A DNA stretch of 64,000 nt from an uncultured Prochlorococcus sp. (GTDB lineage Bacteria > Cyanobacteriota > Cyanobacteriia > PCC-6307 > Cyanobiaceae): the NCBI GenBank assembly GCA_902573565.1, contig CACGKI010000002.1:1-64000 (forward strand), given 5' to 3'. Below the pieces are notes generated by a model. That model made no database searches, had not been told where the DNA came from, and worked only from the letters and a program-made list of their open reading frames with translations. Below, piece after piece: positions 1-9,156 of this stretch. The position numbers and the translations under genes are program-made. Position 1 is the stretch's first letter, and every line of letters begins with the position of its first letter.

Positions 1-1
1 C

Positions 2-373
2 GAAAACTGGAAGAACTTAATCGGTTTGGAACTTTTTCAAGAATGCAAACCGTTAAATATTGAAAAAAAAATACTTACTATTGCAGTAAATCATCCACAG
101 TGGCGCCAAGCTCTAATCTATAACAAGCATAAATTAAAAGAGAGAATCGATAAAATTGGAATTACTTTGAATGAAATAAAAATAATACAAAATTATGAAC
201 TTAAAAATAAAAATATTAAAGCTAATAATGCAAAGATAGTTTGGGCAAAGCATCCAAGCAGAATCCATCAAAATAATATGTGCATTTGTACTCTCTGTAA
301 TGCCCCAACTCCTGAGGGCGAAATCAAAAGATGGGGAAAGTGTTCTTTCTGTTGGAGAAAAATAAATAATTAA
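2..373 (+). CDS. DUF721/DciA-like protein with C-terminal zinc ribbon, 5' end cut by window edge
   Basis: The reading frame is open from base 2, so the gene begins outside the window; a TTG at 26 is only an internal codon. The N-terminal half (pattern W..L.G.E......PL......L.V.....W.QAL) is the KH-like DUF721 fold of DciA, a DNA-binding protein that helps load replicative DnaB helicase in bacteria lacking DnaC/DnaI. The C-terminus carries four cysteines in a CxxC ... CxxC arrangement (CTLC and CSFC), a zinc-ribbon extension typical of cyanobacterial members. Its stop overlaps the convergent menG stop by 4 bp. The family call is good; the helicase-loading role is inferred from the family. Confidence 0.72.
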   Translation, partial: ENWKNLIGLELFQECKPLNIEKKILTIAVNHPQWRQALIYNKHKLKERIDKIGITLNEIKIIQNYELKNKNIKANNAKIVWAKHPSRIHQNNMCICTLCNAPTPEGEIKRWGKCSFCWRKINN

Positions 374-1080
374 ATTCTCAATTTAGTCAAAATTAGTATC
401 CCCATTTGTCCCCCCAAAATAGTTCTATATTCAGCTTTGTCAAATCCAACTCCCTTAGCAATATTTATAAGATCATTTTTCCTTGGAAAATTTCTAATAC
501 TTTTTTCAATATATGCATACTCTGGACCTAAATTAAAAAGCCGCGAAATGGGAACTACAATAAATCTCAAATAAATTTTCTGAAAAATATTAGATAAAGA
601 GTTTTTTGGTGAGTGATTAAAATCCAAGAATCCTGCCCTTCCTTTATCCTTCAAAAGATAAAAAACTTTTTTTATTCCTTCCTCAACATTATTCAAGTTT
701 CTAAGTCCATATGACATACAAATTCCATCAAATTTTTTTTTATAGTCTTTAATTTCTAAAACATCTTTAATTTCCCACTTAATAAATTTATTTTTTTTTA
801 GCTCTGATTTTTTCTTTGCAATATTTAAGATATCCTCTGCACTATCTATTCCAATAATTGAGCCCCTTGGACTAACTCTTTCTGAAATTAAGAATGCTAA
901 ATCTCCAGTTCCACAGCATAAATCAGCCCAATCTTCACCATTTAAAGGTTTCAATAAATTAACTAATTTTCTTTTCCATAATCTGTGAAGCCCAAAACTT
1001 AATAGATTATTTAAAAAGTCATATTTATAAGAAATCTTATTAAATATATTTTTGACTTCGATAGTTTTTATAAATTTCAT
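370..1080 (-). CDS. menG: Demethylphylloquinone methyltransferase (MenG/UbiE family)
   Basis: SAM-dependent C-methyltransferase of the UbiE/COQ5 family, 236 aa, the usual length. In cyanobacteria this enzyme carries out the last step of phylloquinone (photosystem I quinone) synthesis. Motif I is DLCCGTGDLAF at about residues 53-63, the acidic loop is GIDSAEDIL at about 78-86, and the family motif YGLRNLNN is at about 124-131. It lies downstream of hisF on the same strand (41-bp gap) and converges on the dciA-like gene. The family is certain; menG is preferred over ubiE because cyanobacteria make phylloquinone and plastoquinone rather than ubiquinone. Confidence 0.9.
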   Translation of the reverse strand: MKFIKTIEVKNIFNKISYKYDFLNNLLSFGLHRLWKRKLVNLLKPLNGEDWADLCCGTGDLAFLISERVSPRGSIIGIDSAEDILNIAKKKSELKKNKFIKWEIKDVLEIKDYKKKFDGICMSYGLRNLNNVEEGIKKVFYLLKDKGRAGFLDFNHSPKNSLSNIFQKIYLRFIVVPISRLFNLGPEYAYIEKSIRNFPRKNDLINIAKGVGFDKAEYRTILGGQMGILILTKLRI

Positions 1081-1121
1081 TTTTTAGATTTTAAGTACTT
1101 TTTTTGGCATAAATTACAATT

Positions 1122-1892
1122 TTATTCATATGGTCTAATTGGAAGATTTTTTTCGATGAGGTAAGTTTTTATTTCTTGTAAAGTAAGTTTCTTATCATGA
1201 AGTAAAGATGCCAGTAGCGCTGCTGATGCCCTGCCTTCTTTGAAAACATCATAGATATCTTCTAAAGAGCCTGCCCCTCCTGAAGCAATGACCGGGATGT
1301 TAATAATATTGGCAACGGATTCTGTCAAATGTAAATCATATCCATTCTGAGTTCCATCACCATCCATTGAAGTTAGCAATATTTCCCCCGCGCCTAATTC
1401 CTCAACTTTTTTTGCCCAACTTAATACATCTATTCCAGTATTTTCTCGCCCTCCTTTTACATATACTTCCCATTCATCAACCTCATTAGCTTTTCTTCTA
1501 GCATCAATTGCTATCACGATGCATTGATTACCAAATTCACTAGAACTTTTAGCAATTAGTTCAGGATTTCTAACCGCTGAGGAATTCAAACTCACTTTAT
1601 CCGCTCCCGCTCTTAAAAGATCATTAATGGAAGAAACAGAATCTATACCTCCACCTACCGTAAAAGGGATTTTTACTGATTTTGCTGTCCTAGAAACAAG
1701 GTCAACCAACGTATTCCTATTTTCCACACTAGCTCTAATATCCAAAAAGACTAATTCATCTGCGCCTTCATCAGAATACCTACAAGCCAATTCAACAGGA
1801 TCACCTGAGTCTCTCAAGTTAACAAAATTTACACCTTTTACGACTCTGCCATGTGCGACATCTAAACAAGGAATTAAACGAAGAGCAACCAT
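1122..1892 (-). CDS. hisF: Imidazole glycerol phosphate synthase subunit HisF
   Basis: Cyclase subunit of imidazole glycerol phosphate synthase, histidine pathway; with HisH it converts PRFAR and ammonia to IGP and AICAR. The 256 aa match the family length. The beta/alpha barrel shows the N-terminal LIPCLDV with catalytic Asp11, the FTVGGGI phosphate-binding loop near residue 80, catalytic Asp130 in VIAIDARRK, and SGGAG near residue 205. It is followed on the same strand by menG. The divergent petP gene starts 60 bp away, leaving a short shared promoter region. Confidence 0.97.
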   Translation of the reverse strand: MVALRLIPCLDVAHGRVVKGVNFVNLRDSGDPVELACRYSDEGADELVFLDIRASVENRNTLVDLVSRTAKSVKIPFTVGGGIDSVSSINDLLRAGADKVSLNSSAVRNPELIAKSSSEFGNQCIVIAIDARRKANEVDEWEVYVKGGRENTGIDVLSWAKKVEELGAGEILLTSMDGDGTQNGYDLHLTESVANIINIPVIASGGAGSLEDIYDVFKEGRASAALLASLLHDKKLTLQEIKTYLIEKNLPIRPYE

Positions 1893-1951
1893 TTTAGTAA
1901 AAATTGTCCAAATGCTGTTAGTCTTGCATAATAGCTTCTATTTTACCTCTT

Positions 1952-2176
1952 ATGGCTGAAACAAAATTATTACCCAAAATTGGTAGTAAGATTAAAATTA
2001 ACATTAACAAAGTAAAAGATAGACTACCCGCTAAATTAATCGATCAAATATCTTCTAATCCTAAAGCTGTAATAACAGGATATAAAATGACAGACGGCAG
2101 GAGTATTGGAATCACCGCAAAATTTCAGAATGGTGCGCAAAACTGGTTTTTCCCAGAAGAAATTGAGAAAGGTTAA
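1952..2176 (+). CDS. petP: Cytochrome b6f complex subunit PetP (DUF2862)
   Basis: A 74-aa protein of the DUF2862 family, identified in cyanobacteria and red algae as the small peripheral cytochrome b6f subunit PetP, which influences complex stability and the linear/cyclic electron flow balance. Visible family traits are the basic first half followed by the VTGYKMTDG..IG...KFQNG...WFFPEEI-like C-terminal core. It has no membrane segment, as expected for a peripheral subunit. It lies 8 bp before chlG on the same strand, so co-transcription of a b6f subunit with chlorophyll synthase is likely. Confidence 0.85.
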   Translation: MAETKLLPKIGSKIKININKVKDRLPAKLIDQISSNPKAVITGYKMTDGRSIGITAKFQNGAQNWFFPEEIEKG

Positions 2177-2184
2177 AAAGTAAA

Positions 2185-3132
2185 GTGAATGATCCAAAAC
2201 AACTATTAGGAATTAAGGGTGCCTCTGAAACATCAAGTATATGGAAACTCCGTATACAGTTAATGAAGCCGATAACATGGATCCCTTTGATATGGGGAGT
2301 TATTTGTGGAGCGGCTGCAAGTGGAAATTTTGAATGGACATCAAGTAATGTTTTAGCTTCATTAGCGTGTATGTTAATGAGCGGGCCACTGCTAGCTGGT
2401 TATACCCAAACCATAAATGATTTTTTTGATAAAGAAATTGATGCAATCAATGAGCCAAATAGACCAATTCCTTCTGGAAAAATTTCAATTAAAGATGTAA
2501 AAATACAAATCTGGGTATTACTAATTGCCGGCTTAATTGTTGCTTTTCTATTGGACTTATATGCTGAGCATAGCTTCCCCTCCGTCTTACTTTTAGCATT
2601 AGGGGGATCTTTTGTAAGTTATATATATTCTGCTCCACCTCTAAAATTAAAACAAAATGGCTGGCTTGGAAATTATGCATTAGGTGCGTCTTATATAGCT
2701 TTACCTTGGTGGGCAGGCCAAGCTTTATTTGGGAAATTAACTATTGTGACGGCGATACTAACACTAGCTTATAGCCTCTCAGGACTTGGAATTGCCGTTA
2801 TTAATGATTTCAAAAGTGTTGAAGGAGACTCAAAGCTAGGCTTAAATTCTTTACCAGTAGTATTTGGAATTAAAAATGCAAGTAGAATAAGTGCAGGACT
2901 AATTGACATTTTCCAATTAGCAATGGTTGTAGTTTTAGTCATTATTGGTCAACATTTAGCCTCTGTAATTTTGGTTTTATTGGTAATTCCACAAATTACA
3001 TTTCAAGATATGTGGTTACTTAGAGATCCCCTAAAGTTTGATGTCAAATATCAAGCAAGTGCCCAACCGTTCCTTATAACTGGAATGTTAGTTACAGCTT
3101 TAGCGATAGGACATAGTTTTTTAGTTGCTTAA
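2185..3132 (+). CDS. chlG: Chlorophyll synthase ChlG
   Basis: UbiA-superfamily membrane prenyltransferase that esterifies (divinyl-)chlorophyllide a with phytyl or geranylgeranyl diphosphate. The 315 aa match ChlG. The first prenyl-diphosphate motif is NDFFDKEIDAINEPNRPIPSG at about residues 77-97 (first 20 residues are the diagnostic part), and the second Asp-rich motif is INDFKSVEGD at about 206-215. Hydrophobic helices cover most of the rest. The start is GTG at 2185, giving MNDPKQLLGIKGA, which matches the usual ChlG N-terminus. It overlaps or abuts the downstream penicillin-binding protein gene and probably forms an operon with petP. Confidence 0.96.
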   Translation: MNDPKQLLGIKGASETSSIWKLRIQLMKPITWIPLIWGVICGAAASGNFEWTSSNVLASLACMLMSGPLLAGYTQTINDFFDKEIDAINEPNRPIPSGKISIKDVKIQIWVLLIAGLIVAFLLDLYAEHSFPSVLLLALGGSFVSYIYSAPPLKLKQNGWLGNYALGASYIALPWWAGQALFGKLTIVTAILTLAYSLSGLGIAVINDFKSVEGDSKLGLNSLPVVFGIKNASRISAGLIDIFQLAMVVVLVIIGQHLASVILVLLVIPQITFQDMWLLRDPLKFDVKYQASAQPFLITGMLVTALAIGHSFLVA

Positions 3133-3133
3133 G

Positions 3134-4900
3134 GTGCAAAAGATTAAATTCAAATCTTTTGTTTTAATAATTCCAATATTAATTTTTTCTGGAATATCTT
3201 TTTATTTTTTTAGTCTAATATTTACTACATTAAAATTTGACGTATCTAAAAATAAAAAGTCTCGGCAAACTAAATATTCATATGTAATTTCATCTTCTGA
3301 TAATAAGATACTAAGCAAATTAAGCCCCAAATTTGAAATAAATAATAGTTATCATAAAATTCCATTTTTACTTAAACATTCTTTTATTTCTTCTGAGGAT
3401 AAAAGATTTTATAAACATAGTGGAATAGATTTAAAAAGTATTTCACGTGCCCTTATGCAAAATATTAGAAGTGGTTATGTTAAGGAGGGAGGAAGTACGA
3501 TTACTCAACAGGTTGCCAGATTACTTTTTCTAAATAATGATTTAAATTTTCAAAGAAAAATCAAAGAAATATTTATATCACTCATACTTGAATTTAGATA
3601 CGACAAAAATCAAATTTTAAAACTATATTTAAATAATATTTATTTAGGATCAGGAGCATACGGGGTAGATGAGGCTGCCCAAGTTTATTTTGGAAAATTT
3701 ATAGAAGAATTGACATTATCAGAGATCGCATTAATTGCAGGGTTAGCTCCGGCACCATCAATTTATTCACCTTATCAAAATTTAGAACTAGCTATTAAAA
3801 ATAGAAATAAAGTTCTTGAATCAATGTATATAGATGGATATATTTCTCTTGCAAATAAGAATAAGGCTATTGAAGAAAAAATAAACTTAAATTATCAAAC
3901 ATCTAATAATTTTTTAGATGATAAATTACTAATAAACTTTATTCTTCAGGAAACAGATAAAAGAATTGAAAATAAAAATGATTATAAGTTTTTAGAAATT
4001 AAATCTTCTATCAACAAAGATTGGCAAGAAAAGGGGCAAAAAATATCAAGATATGCTGGACCTAAAGAAATTGAATTTGCTCTGTTATCAATCGAATCAA
4101 ACACAGGACTAATCAGAACAATGATAACCAGCAAAAATCCATCAATTAATGAATACAATAGAGTTATTTCATCTGTAAGACCTTTAGGTTCTACTTTTAA
4201 GATAATCCCTTATGCTGCTGCATTAATAGAAGGAATAAAATTAAGCGATAAATTTGAAGACTTACCAAGATGCTGGGAAAGTTATTGCCCAAAAAATTTT
4301 TCAGAAGACTATAGAGGTTCAATATCTTTGATTGAATCATTTAAAAGTTCATCCAATATAGTTCCAATATCAATAACAAAAAAAATTGGCTTTAAAAATA
4401 TTATTAATCTAGCGAATTCATTTGGTTTAGGTTATGAGCAGGAGTTTAAGGAATTTCCATCAATAGCTATAGGTGCCTATGGAGATAATCTTTTTAACAT
4501 AACAAATGCATATTCTGCAATAAATAATAATGGTAGGATTCAAAGCCCTAGTATCTTAGAAAAAATAGAATCATTTAATAAACAAACTATTTGGGAAAAC
4601 AAATCTATTTCCAGGAAAATATTAGATTTAAAAGTAAACAAACAATTAAATAAACTTCTTGAAAAATCTGTAAAAGAAGGCACTTCGAAAGCAGCCTTTA
4701 TAAAAGGCAAGAAAATTTATGGAAAAACAGGGACATCTGATGGAAGTAAAGATCTTTGGTTTATTGGTTCACTTGATAACCTTACAACTGGAATTTGGAT
4801 AGGTTACGACGATTACAAAGAATCCGAATTATCTAGCGGAAATGCAGCTTATTTGTGGAAGAAATTTATAACAGAAATTTATAAAATACCAACTAAATAA
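3134..4900 (+). CDS. Class A penicillin-binding protein (PBP1A-like glycosyltransferase/transpeptidase)
   Basis: Bifunctional peptidoglycan synthase anchored by one N-terminal membrane helix. The GT51 domain shows SSEDKRFYKHSGID (catalytic Glu near residue 88) and EGGSTITQQVARLLF. The transpeptidase domain shows PLGSTFK (active Ser near residue 353), SSSN (SxN) and YGKTGTSDG (KTG box), so both activities appear intact. I prefer GTG at 3134: a TTG at 3125 would overlap the chlG stop, and the GTG sits just after it. About 588 aa, compact for the class and without an extra C-terminal domain. It converges on rsmB. Confidence 0.92.
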   Translation: MQKIKFKSFVLIIPILIFSGISFYFFSLIFTTLKFDVSKNKKSRQTKYSYVISSSDNKILSKLSPKFEINNSYHKIPFLLKHSFISSEDKRFYKHSGIDLKSISRALMQNIRSGYVKEGGSTITQQVARLLFLNNDLNFQRKIKEIFISLILEFRYDKNQILKLYLNNIYLGSGAYGVDEAAQVYFGKFIEELTLSEIALIAGLAPAPSIYSPYQNLELAIKNRNKVLESMYIDGYISLANKNKAIEEKINLNYQTSNNFLDDKLLINFILQETDKRIENKNDYKFLEIKSSINKDWQEKGQKISRYAGPKEIEFALLSIESNTGLIRTMITSKNPSINEYNRVISSVRPLGSTFKIIPYAAALIEGIKLSDKFEDLPRCWESYCPKNFSEDYRGSISLIESFKSSSNIVPISITKKIGFKNIINLANSFGLGYEQEFKEFPSIAIGAYGDNLFNITNAYSAINNNGRIQSPSILEKIESFNKQTIWENKSISRKILDLKVNKQLNKLLEKSVKEGTSKAAFIKGKKIYGKTGTSDGSKDLWFIGSLDNLTTGIWIGYDDYKESELSSGNAAYLWKKFITEIYKIPTK

Positions 4901-4912
4901 AAAATTACATTT

Positions 4913-6229
4913 TTAATATTTATAAGAAATTATTGCAGAATAAAATCCATCACCTGGATAGTCTAAGCTAGGTAAAATTTGCTTTTGGCTAACCAATTTT
5001 AAAACTTTGTTTTTTTCAATAAATCTCTCAATTAATTCATTGTTTTCATCAGGACAGATAGTACAAGTTGAATAAACTAAAGTTCCATCTTTTTTCAAAA
5101 GAGGAAAAATATTCTCTAATAGTTTTTCCTGCAATAAAGTTAGGGATTTTATTTTTTCTTTACTTAAAGACCATCTAGAATCTGGATTCCTGGAGAGAGT
5201 TCCAATCCCAGAACAAGGAGCATCTAACAAAATCTTATCAAAATAAGATATAAACTCTGGATTTAATTCAATCAAACTTCTTGCATCTGCCCTCAGGGTA
5301 TTTACAGATTTTAAATTTAACCTTTCTAAATTTGATTGAAGTATTTTCAATCTTTTTGCTGATCTATCTACAGCTAGGATTTCAGCATTGTCATTTGCTA
5401 ATTCTGCTAGGTGAGTAGACTTACTTCCAGGAGCTGCGCAAGCATCTAAAATCTTTTCACCTTCTTTTGGATTTAAGAGAGGTGCTATGTACTGAGAAGA
5501 TCTATCTTGAATTGTCCAAAGCCCATCACTATATCCTGGTAAATTTTTAATAGTTCTTGGATTAGATTTTAAAGTAATTCCATTATTTAATTCTTTAATA
5601 ATTTCTGCATCAATTTTATTTTCATAAAGTACTTTCAAAAATTTATCTAAATCAGTTTTTAGTGGATTAACTCTCAAATCAATTGAAGGTTTTTTATTAA
5701 ATGCCTTAACTATATTTTCACCCTTACTATTGCCTAACCATTTATAAACATCATTTACAAGCCATAATGGCAATGACTCAAGATATGAAATTCTTTCTTT
5801 TTTATCGGAAGATAATTTTGGAAGAATTTCATGTTTTAATTTTCTAGATGCATTCCTCAATATCGCATTAACAGTTCCTGCTAGACCTTTTAAATCTGTT
5901 TTTTTAGCTACTTCTACAGTGGTTGAAATAGCTGCAGGAAATGGAATTTTATCCATTTTTAATAGTTGATATAAACCTATATGTAAAAGCCATCTTAGTT
6001 TCGGAGGCTGCTTTTTATGAGTTATTTTTGATGTATGATCCACCCAAAGATCAAGAAATTTTCTATACCTTATACATCCAAAAGATAATTCAGTAATAAA
6101 AGCAATATCAAGAGGATTAAATTGATAATTTTTTAAAACCTTATCAAGAGCATGATCAGAAAAATCACCAGAACTAACTTTTAATAAAATTTCCCAAGCT
6201 GCTTTCCTTTGTAAATATCCAATACTCAA
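4913..6229 (-). CDS. rsmB: 16S rRNA m5C967 methyltransferase RsmB (Sun/Fmu)
   Basis: SAM-dependent RNA cytosine-C5 methyltransferase. An N-terminal NusB-like RNA-binding domain (about residues 1-140) is followed by a Rossmann methyltransferase domain. Key motifs are DACAAPGSKSTHLAE (SAM binding, near residue 262), LDAPCSGIGTLSRNPD (motif IV with one catalytic Cys) and VYSTCTICPDEN (motif VI Cys, the nucleophile in this family). The 438 aa fit RsmB. It is convergent with the penicillin-binding protein gene 12 bp away. Confidence 0.94.
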   Translation of the reverse strand: MSIGYLQRKAAWEILLKVSSGDFSDHALDKVLKNYQFNPLDIAFITELSFGCIRYRKFLDLWVDHTSKITHKKQPPKLRWLLHIGLYQLLKMDKIPFPAAISTTVEVAKKTDLKGLAGTVNAILRNASRKLKHEILPKLSSDKKERISYLESLPLWLVNDVYKWLGNSKGENIVKAFNKKPSIDLRVNPLKTDLDKFLKVLYENKIDAEIIKELNNGITLKSNPRTIKNLPGYSDGLWTIQDRSSQYIAPLLNPKEGEKILDACAAPGSKSTHLAELANDNAEILAVDRSAKRLKILQSNLERLNLKSVNTLRADARSLIELNPEFISYFDKILLDAPCSGIGTLSRNPDSRWSLSKEKIKSLTLLQEKLLENIFPLLKKDGTLVYSTCTICPDENNELIERFIEKNKVLKLVSQKQILPSLDYPGDGFYSAIISYKY

Positions 6230-6280
6230 AATATAAATTTATTTTTAAACTTAACTTTAATATACAAAAAATTTTAAAAT

Positions 6281-6424
6281 TTAAACTATTTTTTCAAATG
6301 AGGAGTTGAACCAAATAAAACCTAAAATAGAGATAAGTGTTAAATTAAAGCCTAAAAAAAGAAAGATATTTAAAGAATGAATTCTTTCCCGAAAAAATAA
6401 TTTTTTCTCTTCTTCATACTTCAT
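6281..6424 (-). CDS. Putative single-span membrane peptide, 47 aa
   Basis: An ATG-initiated frame of 47 codons. A charged N-terminus (MKYEEEKKLFFRERIHS) precedes one hydrophobic segment of about 20 residues (NIFLFLGFNLTLISILGFIWF). I recognise no family. It sits between rsmB and another small frame on the same strand in a 496-bp stretch with no larger gene. Picocyanobacteria have many such short membrane proteins, which makes it credible but unproven. Confidence 0.45.
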   Translation of the reverse strand: MKYEEEKKLFFRERIHSLNIFLFLGFNLTLISILGFIWFNSSFEKIV

Positions 6425-6442
6425 TAATTAAATAAAACTTAA

Positions 6443-6622
6443 TCAGGAATTTAAACGACAACCTATATTTATAGATCCTGCATCAAGCATTCTTCCAAGC
6501 TTAATAGCTATAGATTCCTCTAACCTTGTGAAATTAGATTGATGTGTTGTTATCCAATCTAATTCTGAAAAAGTAATAATTCCAGTCAAATTACTTTTCA
6601 AAAAAAGTATTCCAATATTCAT
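6443..6622 (-). CDS. Conserved-looking small hypothetical protein, 59 aa
   Basis: An ATG-initiated frame of 59 codons ending at TGA 6443. The sequence starts MNIGILFLKSNLTGIITFSE and ends RMLDAGSINIGCRLNS. The composition is balanced rather than A/T-biased low-complexity, and it reads like a folded small domain, so I regard it as probably real. No function or family is recognised. It lies directly upstream of the 47-aa membrane peptide on the same strand (18-bp gap), so the two may be co-transcribed. Confidence 0.5.
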   Translation of the reverse strand: MNIGILFLKSNLTGIITFSELDWITTHQSNFTRLEESIAIKLGRMLDAGSINIGCRLNS

Positions 6623-6725
6623 TTTTGATCAAGTTTTTTTTAATTTAACATCGGCCTGTAATATTTCGTAATAATATAATATTCTCTTAATTTTTCAAAA
6701 GTAACAACAGATTATTAATCCTAAT

Positions 6726-8216
6726 TTATTGAATATCATTCAAAAATTTATCGGCAGTTTTTATGTGATTATTTAATTTTTCCTCTGACATTTTATCGAG
6801 ATTTCTAGTTAACATTGCCAGACGATATTGCTTTCTAAAAAAGCTTTCATTATCTTTAATAAATTTCCAAAACAAGCCATCCCATATTTCACACCAGGGA
6901 CCACTTTTAAAATTAGACATTTTTTTAACATAATTAGAGCTTGATATATATGGTTTTGTTGAAAAGATACCTCCATCACTAAACTGACTCATTCCGTAAA
7001 CATTTGGGACCATAACCCAATCATAGGAATCAATAAACATTTCCATAAACCATTTATAAACTTGATTGGGATGGATTCTACATAAAAGCATGAAATTACC
7101 AATAATCATTAACCTCTCAATATGGTGACAATAACCATATTTAATAATATTTTTTATAACAACGTCTACTGGTTCAATTCCTGTATTTCCTTGATAAAAA
7201 GATTTTGGAATTGGCTTATTTTCAAAATTCCAAAAATTACTATTTCGCATCTTAGTTCCATACTTTTTATAGACAAGACAAATAAATTCTCTCCATCCAA
7301 TAATTTGACGAATAAAACCCTCTAAGGAGTTAATAGGAACATTATTATTTTTTGCAAATAGTAATGCTTTATTTACTACTACATCTGGAGTTAATAAGCC
7401 GCTATTTAAAAGGGGAGAAAGTAAACTATGCCATAAAAAAGAATTTTCTATAGAAATAGCATCCTCATAATCTCCAAATAAGAAAAATCTATGTTTAAAA
7501 AAATCATTTAACCATTCATCTGCCTCCTCAAAATTCGTTGGATATAAAAAGTTATTACTTTCTCCAATAAACTCAATATCAAAATGGTCTAATGACCTTT
7601 CTGCATTAATTACAAAATTATTTTTTTGTAATTTAGGTATATCAGGTATGTTTATTTTTTTTGGTAATTTTTTTCTGTTCATTTCATCGAAACTCCATTT
7701 ACCACCTTCAGGAGTATCATCCGAATTAACTAATATCTTTTGGCTTTTTCTTTGATTCTCATAAAATCTGCCCATAAGAGGTTTTTTTGTATTTGCTGCA
7801 AACAACTCTTTTAATTCTTCACTACTCATAAACATAGGTGAAGGCAAAAGATTTAATTCTAAATTATTACTGTCAACAAAATTATTAATCCTCTTCATTA
7901 TTAAAAAATCATGAGGGTCAATGAGATTTATTTTCTGATATTTATCTTTAATAAATTCCGATAAGTAGTCAACTGTAGAAATTTTATTCTTGTTTTCGAT
8001 ATATAAAACTTTAAAGCCAGATATTTCTAAATATTTTTTATAAGCGAGCATAGAAGCTCTATGAAAAACTAACTTGTTTTTATGGTTAATTAATTTATGA
8101 AATTTATCATTTCCAAAAAATAATGAGTCTTCTATAATCAAAATTTCACAATTTATTTTTAAGATTGGGCTTTCTCTAAAAAGTTGATTCGGAAAAATAA
8201 TTGATACCTGTTTCAT
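6726..8216 (-). CDS. Photolyase-related protein (FeS-BCP/CryPro-type family), Fe-S cysteines apparently lost
   Basis: A 496-aa protein of the 'photolyase-related' family (COG3046), which includes the Fe-S (6-4) photolyases PhrB and CryB. Visible features are the N-terminal antenna-type Rossmann region ([11 protein letters not shown]), the [11 protein letters not shown] block near residue 300, and the [20 protein letters not shown]...[17 protein letters not shown] flavin domain. In Fe-S members, a CxxC and a further Cys lie in a loop between the KPYxxSxxYxxxMS motif and the FW/YW block. Here that stretch is about 10 residues shorter and keeps only one Cys ([15 protein letters not shown]). It is translationally coupled (ATGA) to the upstream DUF2256 gene. 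Flavin binding is likely; repair activity and photoproduct specificity are uncertain. Confidence 0.82.
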   Translation of the reverse strand: MKQVSIIFPNQLFRESPILKINCEILIIEDSLFFGNDKFHKLINHKNKLVFHRASMLAYKKYLEISGFKVLYIENKNKISTVDYLSEFIKDKYQKINLIDPHDFLIMKRINNFVDSNNLELNLLPSPMFMSSEELKELFAANTKKPLMGRFYENQRKSQKILVNSDDTPEGGKWSFDEMNRKKLPKKINIPDIPKLQKNNFVINAERSLDHFDIEFIGESNNFLYPTNFEEADEWLNDFFKHRFFLFGDYEDAISIENSFLWHSLLSPLLNSGLLTPDVVVNKALLFAKNNNVPINSLEGFIRQIIGWREFICLVYKKYGTKMRNSNFWNFENKPIPKSFYQGNTGIEPVDVVIKNIIKYGYCHHIERLMIIGNFMLLCRIHPNQVYKWFMEMFIDSYDWVMVPNVYGMSQFSDGGIFSTKPYISSSNYVKKMSNFKSGPWCEIWDGLFWKFIKDNESFFRKQYRLAMLTRNLDKMSEEKLNNHIKTADKFLNDIQ

Positions 8217-8344
8217 CTTTGCGATTTCCTGTTACTGCATCTTTTTGAACAGTAGATTACATCATCCCAACAGTTTTTCCATTTTTTACGCCACTCGAAC
8301 GGCCTATTGCAAACGGGACAAGTTTTAGTAGAAAGATTTTTCAA
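8213..8344 (-). CDS. DUF2256 small zinc-finger-like protein
   Basis: A 43-aa reading frame starting at TTG 8344; ATT at 8347 is the only other codon after the preceding stop. The core [28 protein letters not shown] has four metal-ligand-type cysteines (CPVC ... YCSKRC) and is characteristic of DUF2256. Its TGA overlaps the photolyase-related ATG in an ATGA junction, indicating coupled translation. DUF2256 is commonly found beside photolyase-related and TIGR03643 genes. A role as accessory or nucleic-acid-binding factor is inference. Confidence 0.8.
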   Translation of the reverse strand: MKNLSTKTCPVCNRPFEWRKKWKNCWDDVIYCSKRCSNRKSQR

Positions 8345-8347
8345 AAT

Positions 8348-8584
8348 CTATAATTTTCTTTTATGAATAGATTTAAATCTAGTTGAATCTTTAAGCGCCA
8401 TATGTTTTGTATTTCTTCCCGAAACTCTCTTTCTCCAGACTTTGAAGGATTTTGGTTTAAGATTTTGACGCATAATTTTTATAGCATCTTCCTCTTTTAA
8501 ACCAAATTGATACTCGATAGCTTCAAAGGGTGTTCTATCTTCCCAACACATTTCTATTATTCTGTCTATATCGATATTTTCCAT
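8348..8584 (-). CDS. TIGR03643 family protein
   Basis: A 78-aa basic protein matching the TIGR03643 family of unknown function. The first half (IDRIIEMCWEDRTPFEAI..QFGLKEEDAIKIMR) reads as a helix-turn-helix-like segment. The second half is basic (LKPKSFKVWRKRVSGR..KH). It is followed within 3 bp by the DUF2256 gene and then the photolyase-related gene, a recurrent trio in bacteria. DNA binding is plausible from the fold-like pattern and charge but not shown. Confidence 0.75.
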   Translation of the reverse strand: MENIDIDRIIEMCWEDRTPFEAIEYQFGLKEEDAIKIMRQNLKPKSFKVWRKRVSGRNTKHMALKDSTRFKSIHKRKL

Positions 8585-8586
8585 AT

Positions 8587-8979
8587 TTATTGTTCACATT
8601 TGGAGGTGCAAAGTTTTTCAATATCGGATCTACCTGTAATTTGAAGTCTATATTTTGCCCAATATCTGTATACCAGTTTTAATATGGGAGATAAGAATTT
8701 AATCTTCAAGGGAAAATAAACCCAACCTAAACCAACTAATTCATAAGAATATGCAAGGACATCTAGTCCCCTAATAATTTCACCATTTTCCATAATTCCA
8801 TGCAGGTTTGACATAGCTTCTGAATATGAGATGTCATTAAAAAGATTTTGATCGTAATCTTTACTATTAATATCTATAAATGCAATTTGATTTGAAATAT
8901 CTCTCTTTTCTAGGAAACTTATTTCTTTTAAGCAAAGTGGACAGCCACCATCAAATAAAAAGGTTAATTTATTTTTCAT
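8587..8979 (-). CDS. DCC family thiol-disulfide oxidoreductase (DUF393)
   Basis: About 130 aa with the diagnostic FLFDGGCPLCLKEISFL motif, the thioredoxin-like CPLC redox site from which the DCC family takes its name. The C-terminus is basic and partly hydrophobic. I chose ATG 8979 (MKNKLTFLFDGG); an ATG at 8991 would add four residues. It is 3 bp upstream of the TIGR03643 gene, so it leads the small operon ending in the photolyase-related gene. Substrates of DCC proteins are unknown. Confidence 0.82.
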   Translation of the reverse strand: MKNKLTFLFDGGCPLCLKEISFLEKRDISNQIAFIDINSKDYDQNLFNDISYSEAMSNLHGIMENGEIIRGLDVLAYSYELVGLGWVYFPLKIKFLSPILKLVYRYWAKYRLQITGRSDIEKLCTSKCEQ

Positions 8980-9110
8980 ATTTTTATACAAATATAGAAA
9001 TTAAAAAACTTTTTTGTGGGATAAAAAATTTTTTTTGCAGGCCAAGCTTTATAAAGCCTTAATAATTGCCAGTTCTAATTTAAGGAAAATATATTATCTT
9101 ATAGATTAAT

Positions 9111-9142
9111 AAGCCATTGATTAAGGGATACATCAATGGTTT
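9111..9142 (-). terminator. Hairpin downstream of 67-aa gene
   Basis: An 11-bp inverted repeat (AAGCCATTGAT / ATCAATGGTTT, one G-T pair) with a 10-nt loop lies 15 bp past the stop of the minus-strand 67-aa gene. The minus-strand 3' flank is T-rich but interrupted, so termination is plausible rather than certain. Confidence 0.45.
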
Positions 9143-9156
9143 AAAATTATTCTAAA

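Noticed and set aside
1627..1959. 110-codon plus-strand frame over hisF
   Set aside because: Antisense to hisF; the real plus-strand gene here is petP starting at 1952.
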